64,000 nucleotides of DNA from Noviherbaspirillum sedimenti (GCF_003590835.1 NZ_QYUQ01000002.1:744001-808000), one strand, 5' to 3'; positions 8,876 to 19,392 are shown, counted from the first letter of the stretch. Translations and numbers: made by a program. Notes: generated by a model not told the origin, from the sequence alone.

Positions 8876-10420
8876 ATGGCCGATTCTTCCAAGCTGATCA
8901 TTTTCGACACCACCCTGCGCGATGGTGAGCAATCGCCCGGGGCGTCGATGACCAGGGAAGAAAAGATCCGTATCGCCCGCCAACTGGAGCGGCTGAAGGT
9001 GGATGTGATCGAAGCCGGCTTTGCCGCGTCCTCGCAGGGCGATTTCGAGGCGATTAAGGCGATTGCCGGCCTGATCAAGGATTCCACCGTGTGTTCGCTC
9101 TCGCGCGCCAATGACCGCGATATTTCCCGCGCTGCCGAAGCGCTGGCGCCGGCCGCACGCAAGCGCATCCACACCTTCATCGCCACCTCGCCCTTGCACA
9201 TGGAAAAAAAGCTGCGCATGACACCCGACCAGGTGCTGGAGCAGGCCACACAGGCGGTGCGCTTCGCTCGCCAGTTCACTGACGATGTCGAGTTCAGCCC
9301 GGAAGACGGCAGCCGCTCCGATATGGATTTTCTCTGCCGCGTGCTGGAAGCGGTGATCAGGGAAGGTGCGACTACCATCAATTTCGCCGATACGGTCGGC
9401 TATGGCGTGCCCGAGTTGTACGGCAACATGCTCAAATCCCTGCGCGAGCGCATCCCCAATTCGGACAAGGCGATCTGGTCGGTACATTGCCATAACGATC
9501 TCGGCATGGCGGTCGCCAATTCGCTGGCCGGTGTGATGATCGGCGGCGCACGCCAGGTGGAATGCACCATCAATGGCCTGGGCGAGCGCGCCGGCAACAC
9601 CGCGCTGGAAGAAGTCGTCATGGCCTTGCGCACGCGCCGCGATTATTTCAATCTGGAGGTCGGCATCGATACCACGCAAATCGTCCCCACCTCCAAGCTG
9701 GTGTCGCAGATCACCGGCTTTGCGGTGCAGCCCAACAAGGCGGTGGTGGGCGCCAATGCTTTCGCCCATGCCTCCGGTATCCATCAGGATGGCGTGCTGA
9801 AGGCGCGCGATACTTACGAGATCATGCGCGCCGAAGATGTGGGTTGGAGCGCCAATAAGATTGTGCTTGGTAAGCTGTCGGGGCGTAACGCCTTCAAACA
9901 GCGCCTCGATGAACTTGGCATCAAGCTCGATTCGGAGACCGAAGTCAACGCCGCCTTCGCCCGTTTCAAGGATCTGGCCGACCGCAAGTCCGAGATCTTC
10001 GATGAAGACATCATGGCGCTGGTGTCTGATGAGCAGCAGTCGCATGAGCAGGAACACTACCGCTTCGTCTCGCTGGCCCAGCATTCCGAAACCGGCGAGC
10101 GGCCGGCCTCGAAAGTCATATTTTCCATCGCCGGCAAGGAAGCCGTCGCCGAAGGGGAGGGCAATGGCCCGGTCGACGCCACGGTCAATGCCATCGAATC
10201 GATGGTCGGCAGCGGCGCTGAACTGTTGCTGTTTTCCGTGAATGCCATCACCACCGGCACGCAGTCGCAAGGGGAGGTGACCATGCGGCTGTCGAAGTCC
10301 GGCCGCATCGTCAATGGCATCGGCGCCGACCCCGATATCGTGGTGGCCTCGGCCAAGGCTTACCTGTCCGCCTTGAACAAGCTGCATTCCAAAGTGGAAA
10401 AGCTCAATCCGCAGCTTTGA
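8876..10420 (+). CDS. leuA: 2-isopropylmalate synthase
   Basis: 514 residues, full-length bacterial LeuA. It condenses acetyl-CoA with 2-oxoisovalerate in the first step of leucine synthesis. The catalytic TIM barrel starts with [12 protein letters not shown] (residues 11-22) and includes the metal-binding [10 protein letters not shown] and NGLGERAGN segments. The C-terminal LeuA regulatory domain (about residues 390-510) for leucine feedback is present. CCAGGAG precedes the ATG. An unrelated lipoprotein gene converges on its 3' end with only 21 bp between stop codons. Confidence 0.97.
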   Translation: MADSSKLIIFDTTLRDGEQSPGASMTREEKIRIARQLERLKVDVIEAGFAASSQGDFEAIKAIAGLIKDSTVCSLSRANDRDISRAAEALAPAARKRIHTFIATSPLHMEKKLRMTPDQVLEQATQAVRFARQFTDDVEFSPEDGSRSDMDFLCRVLEAVIREGATTINFADTVGYGVPELYGNMLKSLRERIPNSDKAIWSVHCHNDLGMAVANSLAGVMIGGARQVECTINGLGERAGNTALEEVVMALRTRRDYFNLEVGIDTTQIVPTSKLVSQITGFAVQPNKAVVGANAFAHASGIHQDGVLKARDTYEIMRAEDVGWSANKIVLGKLSGRNAFKQRLDELGIKLDSETEVNAAFARFKDLADRKSEIFDEDIMALVSDEQQSHEQEHYRFVSLAQHSETGERPASKVIFSIAGKEAVAEGEGNGPVDATVNAIESMVGSGAELLLFSVNAITTGTQSQGEVTMRLSKSGRIVNGIGADPDIVVASAKAYLSALNKLHSKVEKLNPQL

Positions 10421-10441
10421 TTGCGGGTTGGCGCGCCGCGC

Positions 10442-11011
10442 TTACCAGGGGAAACCGAATACGTTGCCTTGGTTTTGGTAGCGCAAGTCCGGCGTGTTTT
10501 CCATCTTGCGCACGATACCGGCGCGGTCGAAGTGGACGTGCATGAGCGAGTTCCAAATGCCATATTGTTTGTAGGGATAGGTCCAAGCCTCCAGTTGCGA
10601 CAACGGAAAGTAGACCTGTTCGCTCGGTGCGCCGATGACATGCAGCACATCCTGCTTGGTTGCGCCGCCGATCCGGATCGTGGCAAATTTTTCATCGCTC
10701 AGGACTTGCTCGAAAGACGTTAATTTGCCATCCGCTCCGATGCGCGCCATCCAGGTTTCCTGGCCATAGGGGCCGTACATGTATTCCAGCAATTCTTCAT
10801 TGCCGAGGCGGTAGCGGTGGGTGGGCGCCCCACGCGCAGCCAGCACTTGCGCCTGGCTGTCGCCGATCCTGACCGGTTGCGGCAGGCTGCAGGCGCCTGA
10901 CAGCACCACGGCGAGCGCCAGCGCGGCGCCCGCAGTCAGGCGAACACGAGCGTGCCTTGCCGGACAAGGCGAAGGTCCCCGCAAAAATACGCTAAGTGTT
11001 TGAATGTTCAA
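10442..11011 (-). CDS. Lipoprotein with two SmpA/OmlA (BamE-like) repeats
   Basis: 189 residues from a TTG start at 11009-11011, preceded by AGGAAA on the minus strand. The N-terminal signal ends LSGACS (lipobox, Cys near residue 40). Two similar halves follow, RIGDSQAQVLAARGAPTHRY and RIGGATKQDVLHVIGAPSEQ, each a BamE/SmpA-type unit with a Trp/Tyr-rich strand after it. The family is outer-membrane associated; the exact role is unknown. Its start codon lies inside the -35 region of the divergent rpsO promoter. Upstream ATGs exist in frame but would place the signal sequence far from the N-terminus. Confidence 0.8.
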   Translation of the reverse strand: MNIQTLSVFLRGPSPCPARHARVRLTAGAALALAVVLSGACSLPQPVRIGDSQAQVLAARGAPTHRYRLGNEELLEYMYGPYGQETWMARIGADGKLTSFEQVLSDEKFATIRIGGATKQDVLHVIGAPSEQVYFPLSQLEAWTYPYKQYGIWNSLMHVHFDRAGIVRKMENTPDLRYQNQGNVFGFPW

Positions 11012-11028
11012 GTGATTTCCTGTATACT
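11000..11028 (+). promoter_or_regulatory. Sigma-70 promoter for rpsO
   Basis: TTGAAT (11000-11005), a 17-nt spacer, then TATACT (11023-11028), giving a predicted start near 11035 and a leader of about 100 nt before rpsO. It overlaps the start codon of the divergent lipoprotein gene. Confidence 0.7.
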
Positions 11029-11035
11029 TTGCCGT

Positions 11036-11059
11036 CTGGTCGGTTTGACCAGTTTTTTT
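11036..11059 (+). promoter_or_regulatory. 5'-end hairpin plus T-run in the rpsO leader
   Basis: CTGGTC pairs with GACCAG around GGTTT and is followed by seven T residues. It begins at or next to the predicted transcription start, so it would form a 5'-terminal stem-loop, or a very early pause/terminator, in the rpsO transcript. Confidence 0.55.
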
Positions 11060-11137
11060 CATCATTTGTTCACGGCGTAAATGGGGTTGGGGCTTGCTTG
11101 ACGACTCGACTCCAAGCGCCGCATGTGAAAGGTAATC

Positions 11138-11407
11138 ATGTCTGTAGAAAACATCAACAAAGCAGCAATTATTGCGGACAATGCCCGCGGTCAAAACGAT
11201 ACCGGTTCGCCGGAAGTGCAAGTCGCCTTGCTGACTGCCCGCATCAACGAACTCAACGGTCACTTCAAGGCCCACGCCAAGGATCACCACTCCCGTCGCG
11301 GCCTGATCATGATGGTTAACCGTCGCAAGAGCCTGTTGTCTTACCTGAAGGGCAAGGATGCCAATCGCTATCGTGCCCTGATCGAAAAACTCGGCCTGCG
11401 CAAGTAA
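11138..11407 (+). CDS. rpsO: 30S ribosomal protein S15
   Basis: 89 residues, the standard length. S15 binds the central domain of 16S rRNA early in 30S assembly and nucleates the platform. Conserved segments are [20 protein letters not shown] and [21 protein letters not shown]. It is followed by its own terminator and then pnp, the order also found in Escherichia coli, where S15 represses its own translation through the leader. Whether the leader here does the same is not shown. A GAAAGG site lies upstream of the ATG. Confidence 0.97.
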   Translation: MSVENINKAAIIADNARGQNDTGSPEVQVALLTARINELNGHFKAHAKDHHSRRGLIMMVNRRKSLLSYLKGKDANRYRALIEKLGLRK

Positions 11408-11443
11408 TTCTTTGCGATATCCTGTTCCGAATTAGTTGGTCGA

Positions 11444-11481
11444 TGCCCGCGTCAGTTCGCTGATGTGGGCATTTGTTTTTT
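11444..11481 (+). terminator. Terminator between rpsO and pnp
   Basis: TGCCCGCGTCAG pairs with CTGATGTGGGCA (12 bp including two G-U pairs) around a TTCG tetraloop, followed by TTTGTTTTTT. Confidence 0.88.
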
Positions 11482-11597
11482 CTGGATTCGGCAGGAAGCC
11501 ATTGTCGCAAAAGCGGAACGTCCTCTGGATGGATCGCTCGTGGTGAGGTGAACGACGGCGCCTGAAAATCCGTCGGCAAAAATAGAAAGGAAACACC

Positions 11598-13739
11598 GTG
11601 TTCAATAAAGTTACCAAAACCTTCCAGTACGGCCAGCATCAAGTCACCCTGGAAACCGGCGAAATCGCCCGCCAGGCCTCCGGCGCCGTGCTGGTGTCGA
11701 TCGAAGATACCGTGGTGCTCGCCACCGTGGTGGCCAAGAAGGATGCCAAGCCAGGCCAGGATTTCTTCCCGCTGACCGTCGACTATGTCGAGAAAACCTA
11801 CGCTGCCGGCCGCATTCCCGGTGGTTTTTTCAAGCGCGAAGGCCGTCCTTCGGAAAAGGAAACCCTGACCTCGCGCCTGATCGATCGTCCGATCCGCCCA
11901 CTGTTCCCTGAAGGCTACATGAATGAAGTCCAGGTGATCGTGCACGTATTGTCGGTCAACCCGGAAATCGACCCGGACATCGCCGCCATGATCGGCACCT
12001 CGGCCGCCCTGAGCGTCTCCGGCATCCCGTTCAGCGGCCCGATCGGCGCGGCCCGCGTCGGTTACATCGATGGCCAGTACGTGCTGAACCCGACCGTGGC
12101 GCAACTGGCCAAGTCCGACCTCGACCTGGTGGTCGCCGGCACCGAGCAAGCCGTGCTGATGGTCGAATCCGAAGCCAAGCAATTGTCTGAAGAAGTGATG
12201 CTGGGCGCGGTGGTGTACGGTCACGAGCAGATGAAAGCGGTCATCGACGCCATCCATGAACTGGTGCGCGACGGCGGCAAGCCGGAAGTGCAGTGGAGCC
12301 CGGCACCGAAGAATGAAGCGCTGATCGCCCGCGTGGCGCATTTCGCCGAAGCCAAGCTGCGCGAAGCCTACCAGACCAAGGACAAGCAGGCGCGCACCGC
12401 CAAGCTGAAGGACGTGACCACCAGCGTCAACGCTGCGCTGGCTGCGGAAGCTGCCTCGATCAGCGCTGCCGCACCGGATACGGCCGAAGTCGGCAATATC
12501 CTGTTCGACATGGAAGCCAGGATCGTGCGTTCGCAGATCCTGGAAGGCGAGCCGCGCATCGATGGCCGCGACACCCGCACCGTGCGGCCGATCTCGATCC
12601 GTACCGGCGTTCTGCCGCGTACCCACGGCTCGGCATTGTTTACCCGTGGCGAAACCCAGGCCCTGGTGGTCGCCACCCTCGGCACCGCGCGTGACGAGCA
12701 AAAGATCGATGCGCTGATGGGCGAGTACAGCGACCGCTTCATGATGCACTACAACATGCCGCCGTTCGCCACCGGCGAAACCGGCCGCGTCGGCACCCCG
12801 AAGCGCCGCGAAATCGGTCACGGCCGCCTGGCCAAGCGTGCCCTGGTCGCCGCCTTGCCGGCGCCGGAAGAGTTCAGCTACTCGGTGCGCCTGGTATCTG
12901 AAATCACTGAATCGAACGGTTCGTCGTCGATGGCGTCGGTCTGCGGCGGTTGCCTGGCATTGATGGACGCTGGCGTGCCGATGACTTCGCACGTGGCCGG
13001 CATCGCCATGGGCCTGATCAAGGAAGGCAGCAAATTTGCCGTCCTGACCGACATCCTGGGCGATGAAGATCACCTCGGCGACATGGACTTCAAGGTGGCC
13101 GGCACCGCCAATGGCATTACCGCGCTGCAAATGGATATCAAGATCCAGGGCATCACCAAGGAAATCATGCAGGTCGCACTGGCGCAAGCCCAGGAAGGCC
13201 GTCTGCATATCCTGGCCAAGATGCAGGAAGCTGTGCCAAGCGGCAAGGGTGAACTGTCCGATTTCGCACCGCGCCTGATCACCATCAAGATCAATCCGGA
13301 AAAAATCCGTGACGTGATCGGCAAGGGCGGCGCCGTCATTCGCGCACTGACCGAAGAAACCGGCACCCAGATCGACATCAGCGACGAAGGCGTGGTAACC
13401 ATTGCCTCCGTCGATGCTTCGGCTGGCCAGGAAGCCAAGCGCCGCATCGAAGAACTGACCGCTTCCGTCGAAGTGGGCAAGATCTACGACGGCGTGGTCC
13501 TGAAGCTGCTGGACTTCGGCGCCATCGTGCAAGTCTTGCCGGGCAAGGATGGCTTGCTGCACATCAGCCAGATCGCCAACGAGCGTGTCAACGCCGTTGC
13601 CGACTATCTGAGCGAAGGCCAGCAAGTGCGCGTCAAGGTGCTGGAAACCGACGACCGCGGCCGCCTGAAACTGTCGATGAAAGCTGTCGCCGCCGAAGAA
13701 GGTTCCGGCCAGGCCGAGGCAGCTCAGCCGCAGCAGTAA
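11598..13739 (+). CDS. pnp: Polynucleotide phosphorylase
   Basis: 713 residues. A 3'-to-5' phosphorolytic exoribonuclease that degrades mRNA and is part of the degradosome in many bacteria. Order of domains: RNase PH-like 1 (residues 1-140), helical linker, RNase PH-like 2 (about 320-540, including [17 protein letters not shown] and [17 protein letters not shown]), KH ([18 protein letters not shown]), and S1 ([18 protein letters not shown]). The start is GTG at 11598 with GAAAGGA upstream. A strong terminator follows. Confidence 0.97.
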   Translation: MFNKVTKTFQYGQHQVTLETGEIARQASGAVLVSIEDTVVLATVVAKKDAKPGQDFFPLTVDYVEKTYAAGRIPGGFFKREGRPSEKETLTSRLIDRPIRPLFPEGYMNEVQVIVHVLSVNPEIDPDIAAMIGTSAALSVSGIPFSGPIGAARVGYIDGQYVLNPTVAQLAKSDLDLVVAGTEQAVLMVESEAKQLSEEVMLGAVVYGHEQMKAVIDAIHELVRDGGKPEVQWSPAPKNEALIARVAHFAEAKLREAYQTKDKQARTAKLKDVTTSVNAALAAEAASISAAAPDTAEVGNILFDMEARIVRSQILEGEPRIDGRDTRTVRPISIRTGVLPRTHGSALFTRGETQALVVATLGTARDEQKIDALMGEYSDRFMMHYNMPPFATGETGRVGTPKRREIGHGRLAKRALVAALPAPEEFSYSVRLVSEITESNGSSSMASVCGGCLALMDAGVPMTSHVAGIAMGLIKEGSKFAVLTDILGDEDHLGDMDFKVAGTANGITALQMDIKIQGITKEIMQVALAQAQEGRLHILAKMQEAVPSGKGELSDFAPRLITIKINPEKIRDVIGKGGAVIRALTEETGTQIDISDEGVVTIASVDASAGQEAKRRIEELTASVEVGKIYDGVVLKLLDFGAIVQVLPGKDGLLHISQIANERVNAVADYLSEGQQVRVKVLETDDRGRLKLSMKAVAAEEGSGQAEAAQPQQ

Positions 13740-13788
13740 TCGGCGCAAAGCACTGCGCGGCAACAGCACCGCGCTGCTGCCTGCATGA

Positions 13789-13819
13789 AACGCCCGGGTG
13801 CGAATCCGGGCGTTTTTTT
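13789..13819 (+). terminator. Intrinsic terminator after pnp
   Basis: CGCCCGG (13791-13797) pairs with CCGGGCG (13806-13812), flanked by A and T residues that extend the stem, and is followed by seven T residues. Confidence 0.9.
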
Positions 13820-13897
13820 CTGCCTGGCTGGAATGGATGGCATATCATCGAGTCTTACGGCGAATGCGCCAGATACAGCAAGCATGGAGCAAGAGAA

Positions 13898-14887
13898 ATG
13901 ATGAGGGCAATTGAAATCACGCGTCCGGGTGCGCCCGAGGTTCTGCAATTGTGCCAGCGGCCATTGCCGGAACTGAAGGCGGGCGAAGTACTGATCAAGG
14001 TGCATGCCGCCGGCGTCAACCGGCCGGATGTGTTGCAGCGCATGGGCCGCTATCCGGTCCCGCCCGGCGCCTCGGACCTGCCGGGGCTGGAAGTGGCCGG
14101 CGAAATCATTGCGGGGGATCTGGGCCGCAGCAGTTTTAAAATCGGCGACATGGTGTGCGCGCTGGCGCAAGGCGGCGGCTATGCCGAATATTGCGCCGCG
14201 CCGGTCGAGCAATGCCTGCCGCTGCCGCTCGGATGGCGTCCGGAAGAGGCAGCTTCGTTGCCTGAAACCTTTTTTACCGTCTGGAGCAACGTCTTCGACC
14301 GCGCCCGGCTGGCGCCGGGAGAAACCCTGCTGGTGCAGGGCGGTAGTTCCGGCATCGGCGTCACCGCGATCCAGTTGGCGGCGGCTATGGGGCATCGTGT
14401 CTTCGCCACCGCCGGTACCGAAGAAAAATGTCGCGCCTGCGAAGCGCTGGGGGCGGAGCGCGGCATCAATTATCGCAGCGAGGATTTCGCCGGGGTGGTC
14501 AGGCAGGCTACGGCAGGCAAGGGTGTCGACGTCATTCTCGACATGGTGGGCGGCGACTATGTTCCACGCGAGATCGATGCGCTCGCCGATGATGGCCGCA
14601 TCGTCCTGATTGCCCTGCTGGGCGGATCGAAGAGTGAGATTGATCTGGGCCAGGTCCTGCGTCGTCGCCTGACCCTGACCGGCTCCACCCTGCGGCCGCG
14701 GCCAGTCGCCTTCAAGGCCGACATCGCCGCCAGCTTGCGGGAAAAAGTATGGCCTTTGCTCGAATCCGGCGCGATCAGGCCGGTCATCCATGCCAGCTAT
14801 CCGCTTGAACAGGCGGCGCAGGCGCACGCTTTGATGGAAACCAGTACGCATATCGGCAAGATCGTGCTGACCGTGGCGGCGGGCTAG
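13898..14887 (+). CDS. NAD(P)H quinone oxidoreductase, PIG3 family
   Basis: 329 residues of the zinc-independent MDR (quinone oxidoreductase) family. The N-terminal GroES-like domain includes HAAGVNRPDVLQRMGRYPVP, and the Rossmann part begins LLVQGGSSGIGVTAIQLA, the NADPH-binding glycine motif. The best match in memory is PIG3/TP53I3-type reductases, which reduce quinones. It sits between pnp and tpiA, as in other Oxalobacteraceae. The start is the first of two tandem ATGs. Physiological substrate is unknown. Confidence 0.88.
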   Translation: MMRAIEITRPGAPEVLQLCQRPLPELKAGEVLIKVHAAGVNRPDVLQRMGRYPVPPGASDLPGLEVAGEIIAGDLGRSSFKIGDMVCALAQGGGYAEYCAAPVEQCLPLPLGWRPEEAASLPETFFTVWSNVFDRARLAPGETLLVQGGSSGIGVTAIQLAAAMGHRVFATAGTEEKCRACEALGAERGINYRSEDFAGVVRQATAGKGVDVILDMVGGDYVPREIDALADDGRIVLIALLGGSKSEIDLGQVLRRRLTLTGSTLRPRPVAFKADIAASLREKVWPLLESGAIRPVIHASYPLEQAAQAHALMETSTHIGKIVLTVAAG

Positions 14888-15010
14888 GGCGGCCCGGGGG
14901 CGGCCCAGGGCGAAGTTGGGATGCGGCGCACGAAGAATTCAAGTCGCGCCGGTTTGACCGCATTTGCCACAGCGGGCTACAATAGCGGGTTATTTAAACA
15001 ATGGACTGAT

Positions 15011-15769
15011 ATGCGTCGAAAATTAGTCGCTGGCAACTGGAAAATGAATGGCAGCTTGGCTGCCAATACTGCCTTGCTGGCTGGCCTGAAGGCCGGCTTG
15101 AAGGTCGACTTGCAACAAGCAGCATGCGATGTCGCCGTATGCGTGCCAACGCCTTACCTGGCGCAATGCCAGGCTGAACTGACCGGCAGCAGTATTGCCT
15201 GGGGTGCGCAGGATGTGTCCGTGCATGAAGCGGGCGCCTTTACTGGCGAGGTGGCGGCATCGATGTTGCTGGATTTCGGTTCTGCCTACGTGATCGTCGG
15301 CCATTCCGAGCGGCGCGCTTACCACGGCGAAAGCAGCGAACTGGTGGCGCAGAAAACCCTGCGCGCGCTGGCCGCGGGCTTGACCCCGATCGTCTGTGTC
15401 GGCGAAACCCTGGCCGAACGCGAGGCGGGGCAGACCGAGCTGGTGGTTGGTCGGCAAATCGACGCCGTACTGCAAGTCCTGGACGCAAGCCAGTTGCAGC
15501 GCATCGTGCTGGCTTATGAGCCTGTGTGGGCGATTGGCACCGGCAAGACTGCGACGCCGGCGATGGCGCAGGAAGTGCATGCCACGCTGCGCGCACGGCT
15601 GGCAAGCAAGGATGCCGCAGTCGCAGCGCAAGTGAAGATTTTGTATGGCGGCAGCATGAAGCCGGAAAATGCCAGCGAATTGCTGGCAATGCCGGATATC
15701 GATGGCGGCCTGATCGGTGGCGCAGCCTTGAAGGCAGCGGATTTTCTGGCGATCATCGGCGCAGCCTGA
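15011..15769 (+). CDS. tpiA: Triose-phosphate isomerase
   Basis: 252 residues. It interconverts dihydroxyacetone phosphate and glyceraldehyde 3-phosphate. The active-site residues are in place: Asn9 and Lys11 in AGNWKMNG, His98 in VIVGHSERR and the catalytic base Glu170 in [13 protein letters not shown]; the phosphate-binding [12 protein letters not shown] lies near the C-terminus. The ATG at 15011 gives the normal length; the upstream in-frame sequence is not TIM-like. SecG follows 47 bp downstream, an arrangement conserved across many proteobacteria. Confidence 0.97.
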   Translation: MRRKLVAGNWKMNGSLAANTALLAGLKAGLKVDLQQAACDVAVCVPTPYLAQCQAELTGSSIAWGAQDVSVHEAGAFTGEVAASMLLDFGSAYVIVGHSERRAYHGESSELVAQKTLRALAAGLTPIVCVGETLAEREAGQTELVVGRQIDAVLQVLDASQLQRIVLAYEPVWAIGTGKTATPAMAQEVHATLRARLASKDAAVAAQVKILYGGSMKPENASELLAMPDIDGGLIGGAALKAADFLAIIGAA

Positions 15770-15816
15770 TCGCATTTTTGACTGTTCAGCAATAACCTGC
15801 AATTGGAAGCGAATCA

Positions 15817-16233
15817 ATGAATATCTTTTTTACTGTAATTATCGTCGTTCAGGTCCTGTCCGCCTTGACTATCATCGGCCTGGTCTTGCTGCAGCATGGC
15901 AAGGGCGCGGATATGGGGGCGGCATTCGGTTCCGGGGCATCCGGCAGCCTGTTCGGCGCCAGCGGCTCTTCCAACTTCCTGTCCAAGGCGACCGGTGTGG
16001 CTGCGACGATTTTCTTTTGCGCAACGCTGGCGCTGGCTTATGTCGGCAGCAAGCCTGGTGCGCTCAAGGGTGGCGTGATGGAGGGCTTGCCGGCAGTGCC
16101 CGCTGCCAGTAGCGTGGTGCCGACGCCAGCGCAATCCGCGACGACCGGCGATGCACAATCGGCTGCACCAGCGGCCACGCCAGCGGCAAATGCGCCGGCG
16201 CCCGCCGTTCCGGCGAATCAGATTCCGAAATAA
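15817..16233 (+). CDS. secG: Protein-export membrane protein SecG
   Basis: 138 residues with two transmembrane segments (IIVVQVLSALTIIGLVLLQ and AATIFFCATLALAYV) flanking the conserved glycine-rich loop KGADMGAAFGSGASGSLFG. It is the small SecYEG subunit that aids SecA-driven translocation. The C-terminus has an Ala/Pro-rich low-complexity extension, common in betaproteobacterial SecG. GGAAGC precedes the ATG. Confidence 0.95.
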   Translation: MNIFFTVIIVVQVLSALTIIGLVLLQHGKGADMGAAFGSGASGSLFGASGSSNFLSKATGVAATIFFCATLALAYVGSKPGALKGGVMEGLPAVPAASSVVPTPAQSATTGDAQSAAPAATPAANAPAPAVPANQIPK

Positions 16234-16275
16234 AACAAATAGGGCCCCTCATTCATTGTTTTGCAGCAATGTACA

Positions 16276-16304
16276 TTGAATAATGGTGGCAAAGCGGTTA
16301 AAAT
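16276..16304 (+). promoter_or_regulatory. Sigma-70 promoter of tRNA-Leu
   Basis: TTGAAT (16276-16281), a 17-nt spacer and TAAAAT (16299-16304), followed by GC-rich sequence just before the tRNA, as expected for a stable RNA promoter. Confidence 0.75.
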
Positions 16305-16315
16305 AACGGGCTAAT

Positions 16316-16400
16316 GCCGACGTGGTGAAATTGGTAGACACGCTATCTTGAGGGGGTAGTGGCGCAAGCTGTGCGAGTTCGAGTCTCGCCGTCGGCACCA
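16316..16400 (+). tRNA. tRNA-Leu (anticodon GAG)
   Basis: 85 nt with acceptor stem GCCGACG/CGTCGGC, D-arm with GGTAGACAC, anticodon stem CTATC/GGTAG with loop TTGAGGG (anticodon GAG), long variable arm of class II type, T-loop GTTCGAGTC, and encoded CCA. It lies between secG and the nuo operon. Confidence 0.97.
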
Positions 16401-16416
16401 AAAAAATAACGAGATC

Positions 16417-16455
16417 AAAAAGCCAGCAAGGAGGTTTTGCCTATGCTGGCTTTTT
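16417..16455 (+). terminator. Terminator after tRNA-Leu
   Basis: AAAAAGCCAGCA pairs with TGCTGGCTTTTT around a 15-nt loop, giving a U-rich 3' end. Confidence 0.88.
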
Positions 16456-16537
16456 ATCGGGGAAAAGGGCGTTTGACCTGTGGTGGTAAGTCGGGTCGGG
16501 CGTCTTCTTGGTCAAACTATCTGCACGAGCACACACC

Positions 16538-16897
16538 GTGAACCTCGCAAATTACTTTCCAATTTTGTTGTTCATCCTGGTCGGCATTGGTGTCGGCGTC
16601 GTGCCGCAAGTGCTGGGTCGCGTGCTTGGCCCGCACAAGCCGGATGCTGAAAAATTGTCGCCGTACGAATGCGGCTTCGAGGCATTCGAAGATGCGCGCA
16701 TGAAATTCGATGTGCGCTATTACCTGGTCGCCATTCTCTTCATCCTGTTCGATCTCGAAACCGCATTCTTCTTTCCGTGGGGTGTGGCCATGCGTGAGCT
16801 CGGCTGGGCCGGCTTCGTGACGATGATGGTGTTCATTGCCGAATTCGTGGTCGGATTTTGGTATATCTGGAAGAAAGGCGCCCTGAACTGGGAGTAA
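16538..16897 (+). CDS. nuoA: NADH-quinone oxidoreductase subunit A
   Basis: 119 residues from a GTG start at 16538 ([19 protein letters not shown]), the usual length for the betaproteobacterial subunit; a TTG 30 bp upstream would add a non-conserved extension. Three TM segments and the conserved [24 protein letters not shown] loop, which lies near the quinone site of complex I. First gene of the nuoA-N operon. No strong ribosome site is visible before the GTG. Confidence 0.93.
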   Translation: MNLANYFPILLFILVGIGVGVVPQVLGRVLGPHKPDAEKLSPYECGFEAFEDARMKFDVRYYLVAILFILFDLETAFFFPWGVAMRELGWAGFVTMMVFIAEFVVGFWYIWKKGALNWE

Positions 16898-16900
16898 GTC

Positions 16901-17377
16901 ATGGCTATTGAAGGCATATTGAACGAAGGCTTTGTCACCACGACGGCGGACAAGCTGATCAACTGGACCCGCACCGGCTCGCTGTGGCCGATGACCTTCG
17001 GTCTGGCCTGTTGCGCGGTGGAGATGATGCATGCGGGCGCCGCCCGTTACGACATGGATCGCTTCGGCGTGATTTTCCGGCCGTCGCCGCGCCAGTCCGA
17101 CGTCATGATCGTCGCCGGTACCCTGTGCAACAAGATGGCGCCGGCGCTGCGCAAGGTGTACGACCAGATGTCCGAGCCGCGCTGGGTGATTTCGATGGGC
17201 TCCTGCGCCAACGGCGGCGGTTACTACCATTATTCCTATTCGGTGGTGCGCGGCTGCGACCGCATCGTGCCGGTGGATGTGTATGTGCCGGGTTGTCCGC
17301 CGACTGCGGAAGCGCTGATCTACGGCATCATGCAGCTGCAGAACAAGATCAAGCGCACCAATACGATCGCCCGCTAG
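16901..17377 (+). CDS. nuoB: NADH-quinone oxidoreductase subunit B
   Basis: 158 residues. Carries the terminal iron-sulfur cluster N2 that passes electrons to quinone: tandem Cys in [14 protein letters not shown], then Cys in MGSCANGGG and [11 protein letters not shown]. Starts 3 bp after nuoA. Confidence 0.97.
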   Translation: MAIEGILNEGFVTTTADKLINWTRTGSLWPMTFGLACCAVEMMHAGAARYDMDRFGVIFRPSPRQSDVMIVAGTLCNKMAPALRKVYDQMSEPRWVISMGSCANGGGYYHYSYSVVRGCDRIVPVDVYVPGCPPTAEALIYGIMQLQNKIKRTNTIAR

Positions 17378-17392
17378 GCGCAAAAGCATATT

Positions 17393-17989
17393 ATGTCGAC
17401 GAAACTAGAAATCCTTGAGGCTGCCTTGCGCAATGCGCTTGGCAGTCATCTTCAAAGCCTGAATGTCGCGCTGGGCGAGGTCACTATCGTGGTCAATGCC
17501 GCCGATTACCTGGCTGCCATGCGCGTCTTGCGCGACCATGCCGATCTGCGCTTCGAGGAGTTGATCGACCTGTGCGGCATCGATTATTCGACTTATGGCG
17601 ATGGTGTCTGGGAAGGTCCGCGCTTTGCCGCGGTCTCGCACCTGCTGTCGATCGAACACAACTGGCGCCTGCGCGTGCGGGTTTTTGCGCCGGACGATGA
17701 ATTGCCGGTGGTCGCCTCGGTGACCCAGATCTGGAATGCCGCCAACTGGTACGAGCGCGAAGCCTTCGACGTCATGGGCATCCTGTTCGAGGGGCATGAC
17801 GACCTGCGCCGCATCCTGACCGACTACGGCTTCATCGGCCATCCGTTCCGCAAGGATTTCCCGGTCTCCGGCTATGTCGAGATGCGCTACGATCCGGAGC
17901 AGAAGCGCGTGATTTACCAGCCGGTGACGATCGAGCCGCGCGAAATCACGCCGCGCGTGATCCGCGAAGAACAGTACGGGGTCAAATAA
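17393..17989 (+). CDS. nuoC: NADH-quinone oxidoreductase subunit C
   Basis: 198 residues, a separate (not NuoCD-fused) 30-kDa-type subunit of the peripheral arm. The conserved [21 protein letters not shown] and [16 protein letters not shown] segments are present. Its TAA overlaps the nuoD ATG by one base (TAATG). Confidence 0.96.
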   Translation: MSTKLEILEAALRNALGSHLQSLNVALGEVTIVVNAADYLAAMRVLRDHADLRFEELIDLCGIDYSTYGDGVWEGPRFAAVSHLLSIEHNWRLRVRVFAPDDELPVVASVTQIWNAANWYEREAFDVMGILFEGHDDLRRILTDYGFIGHPFRKDFPVSGYVEMRYDPEQKRVIYQPVTIEPREITPRVIREEQYGVK

Positions 17990-19242
17990 TGGCTGACATC
18001 AAAAACTATACTCTGAACTTCGGCCCGCAGCATCCGGCCGCGCACGGCGTATTGCGCCTGGTGCTGGAGCTCGACGGCGAAGTGATCCAGCGCGCCGACC
18101 CGCACATCGGCCTGCTGCACCGCGCCACCGAGAAGCTGGCCGAGCAAAAGACTTACCTGCAATCGGTCCCCTACATGGACCGCCTCGACTACGTGTCGAT
18201 GATGTGCAACGAGCACGCCTACGTGATGGCGATCGAGAAACTGCTCGGCCTGGAAGTGCCGATTCGCGCGCAGTACATCCGCGTCATGTTCGACGAGATC
18301 ACCCGGGTGCTGAATCACCTGATGTCGCTTGGTTCGCATGCGCTCGACGTTGGTGCGATGGCGGTATTCCTGTACGCCTTCCGCGAGCGCGAAGACCTGA
18401 TGGATTGCTATGAAGCGGTTTCCGGCGCGCGCATGCATGCGGCCTACTACCGTCCGGGTGGCGTCTATCGCGACCTGCCGGATACCATGCCGCAATACCA
18501 GGCATCGCTGGTGCGCAATGACAAGGCGATCCGCCAGATGAATGAGAATCGCCAGGGTTCGCTGCTGGACTTCATCGAGGATTTTACCAGCCGTTTCCCG
18601 GGCTATATCGACGAGTACGAAACCCTGCTGACCGACAACCGCATCTGGAAACAGCGCCTGGTCGGCGTCGGCGTGGTTTCGCCCGAGCGCGCCAAGGCAA
18701 TGGGCTTTACCGGCGCCATGCTGCGCGGTTCCGGCGTCGAATGGGATTTGCGCAAGAAGCAGCCGTACGAAGTGTATGATCTGCTGGACTTCGATATCCC
18801 GGTGGGCGTCAACGGCGACTGCTACGACCGCTATCTCGTGCGCGTCGAGGAAATGCGCCAGTCCAATCGCATCATCAAGCAGTGCGTCGAATGGTTGCGC
18901 AACAATCCCGGTCCGGTGATGACCGACAACCACAAGGTGGCGCCGCCGTCGCGCGTGGACATGAAGAGCAACATGGAAGAGCTGATCCACCATTTCAAGC
19001 TCTTTACCGAAGGCTTCCATGTGCCGGAAGGCGAGGTATATTCGGCCATCGAGCATCCGAAAGGCGAATTTGGCATTTATATCGTTTCCGACGGCGCCAA
19101 CAAGCCTTACCGCCTGAAGATCCGCGCGCCGGGCTTTGCCCACCTGCAGGGCTTGAACGAGATGGCAAAGGGCCACATGATCGCCGACGCCGTGACGATC
19201 ATCGGTACCCAGGACATCGTGTTTGGTGAGATCGACCGCTAA
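17989..19242 (+). CDS. nuoD: NADH-quinone oxidoreductase subunit D
   Basis: 417 residues, the 49-kDa-type subunit that forms the quinone-binding cavity with NuoB. Conserved signatures are [20 protein letters not shown] at the N-terminus, with the quinone-site His in that loop, and the C-terminal GEIDR. Followed by an unusual 224-bp palindrome-rich gap before nuoE. Confidence 0.97.
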   Translation: MADIKNYTLNFGPQHPAAHGVLRLVLELDGEVIQRADPHIGLLHRATEKLAEQKTYLQSVPYMDRLDYVSMMCNEHAYVMAIEKLLGLEVPIRAQYIRVMFDEITRVLNHLMSLGSHALDVGAMAVFLYAFREREDLMDCYEAVSGARMHAAYYRPGGVYRDLPDTMPQYQASLVRNDKAIRQMNENRQGSLLDFIEDFTSRFPGYIDEYETLLTDNRIWKQRLVGVGVVSPERAKAMGFTGAMLRGSGVEWDLRKKQPYEVYDLLDFDIPVGVNGDCYDRYLVRVEEMRQSNRIIKQCVEWLRNNPGPVMTDNHKVAPPSRVDMKSNMEELIHHFKLFTEGFHVPEGEVYSAIEHPKGEFGIYIVSDGANKPYRLKIRAPGFAHLQGLNEMAKGHMIADAVTIIGTQDIVFGEIDR

Positions 19243-19285
19243 GCGTATGAATAAACCTACTGCGCGCCCCAATCCCGGATCTGCG

Positions 19286-19392
19286 ATGCTCGCCGTACTT
19301 CAGTACGGCTGGCGAAGCAGGGAATTCGGACAGCATGCTGTCCGCCTGCGGAGCGACACTGGCTTGCAAGCCAGTGTGCGCCCTGCAAGGGC
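19286..19392. repeat. Cluster of four consecutive palindromes between nuoD and nuoE
   Basis: Within the 224-bp nuoD-nuoE gap lie four separate inverted repeats: GCCGTAC/GTACGGC (19292-19309), a perfect 18-bp palindrome CGGACAGCATGCTGTCCG (19327-19344), a perfect 20-bp palindrome with arms CACTGGCTTG/CAAGCCAGTG (19357-19376), and GCCCT/AGGGC (19380-19392). There is no credible ORF. In the mRNA this would give four adjacent stem-loops in the middle of the operon, resembling an inserted REP-type element. Confidence 0.85.

Noticed and set aside
11316..13769. Very long open frame on the strand opposite pnp, and similar long antisense frames opposite ilvB, nuoG, nuoL, nuoM, nuoN and mfd
   Set aside because: High-GC codon bias in the real genes leaves the antisense frame open. 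The products are low-complexity His/Gln/Asp-rich with no domains, and the sense genes are unambiguous.
16508..16537. TTG start extending NuoA by ten residues
   Set aside because: The extension is not NuoA-like; the GTG at 16538 gives the usual length.
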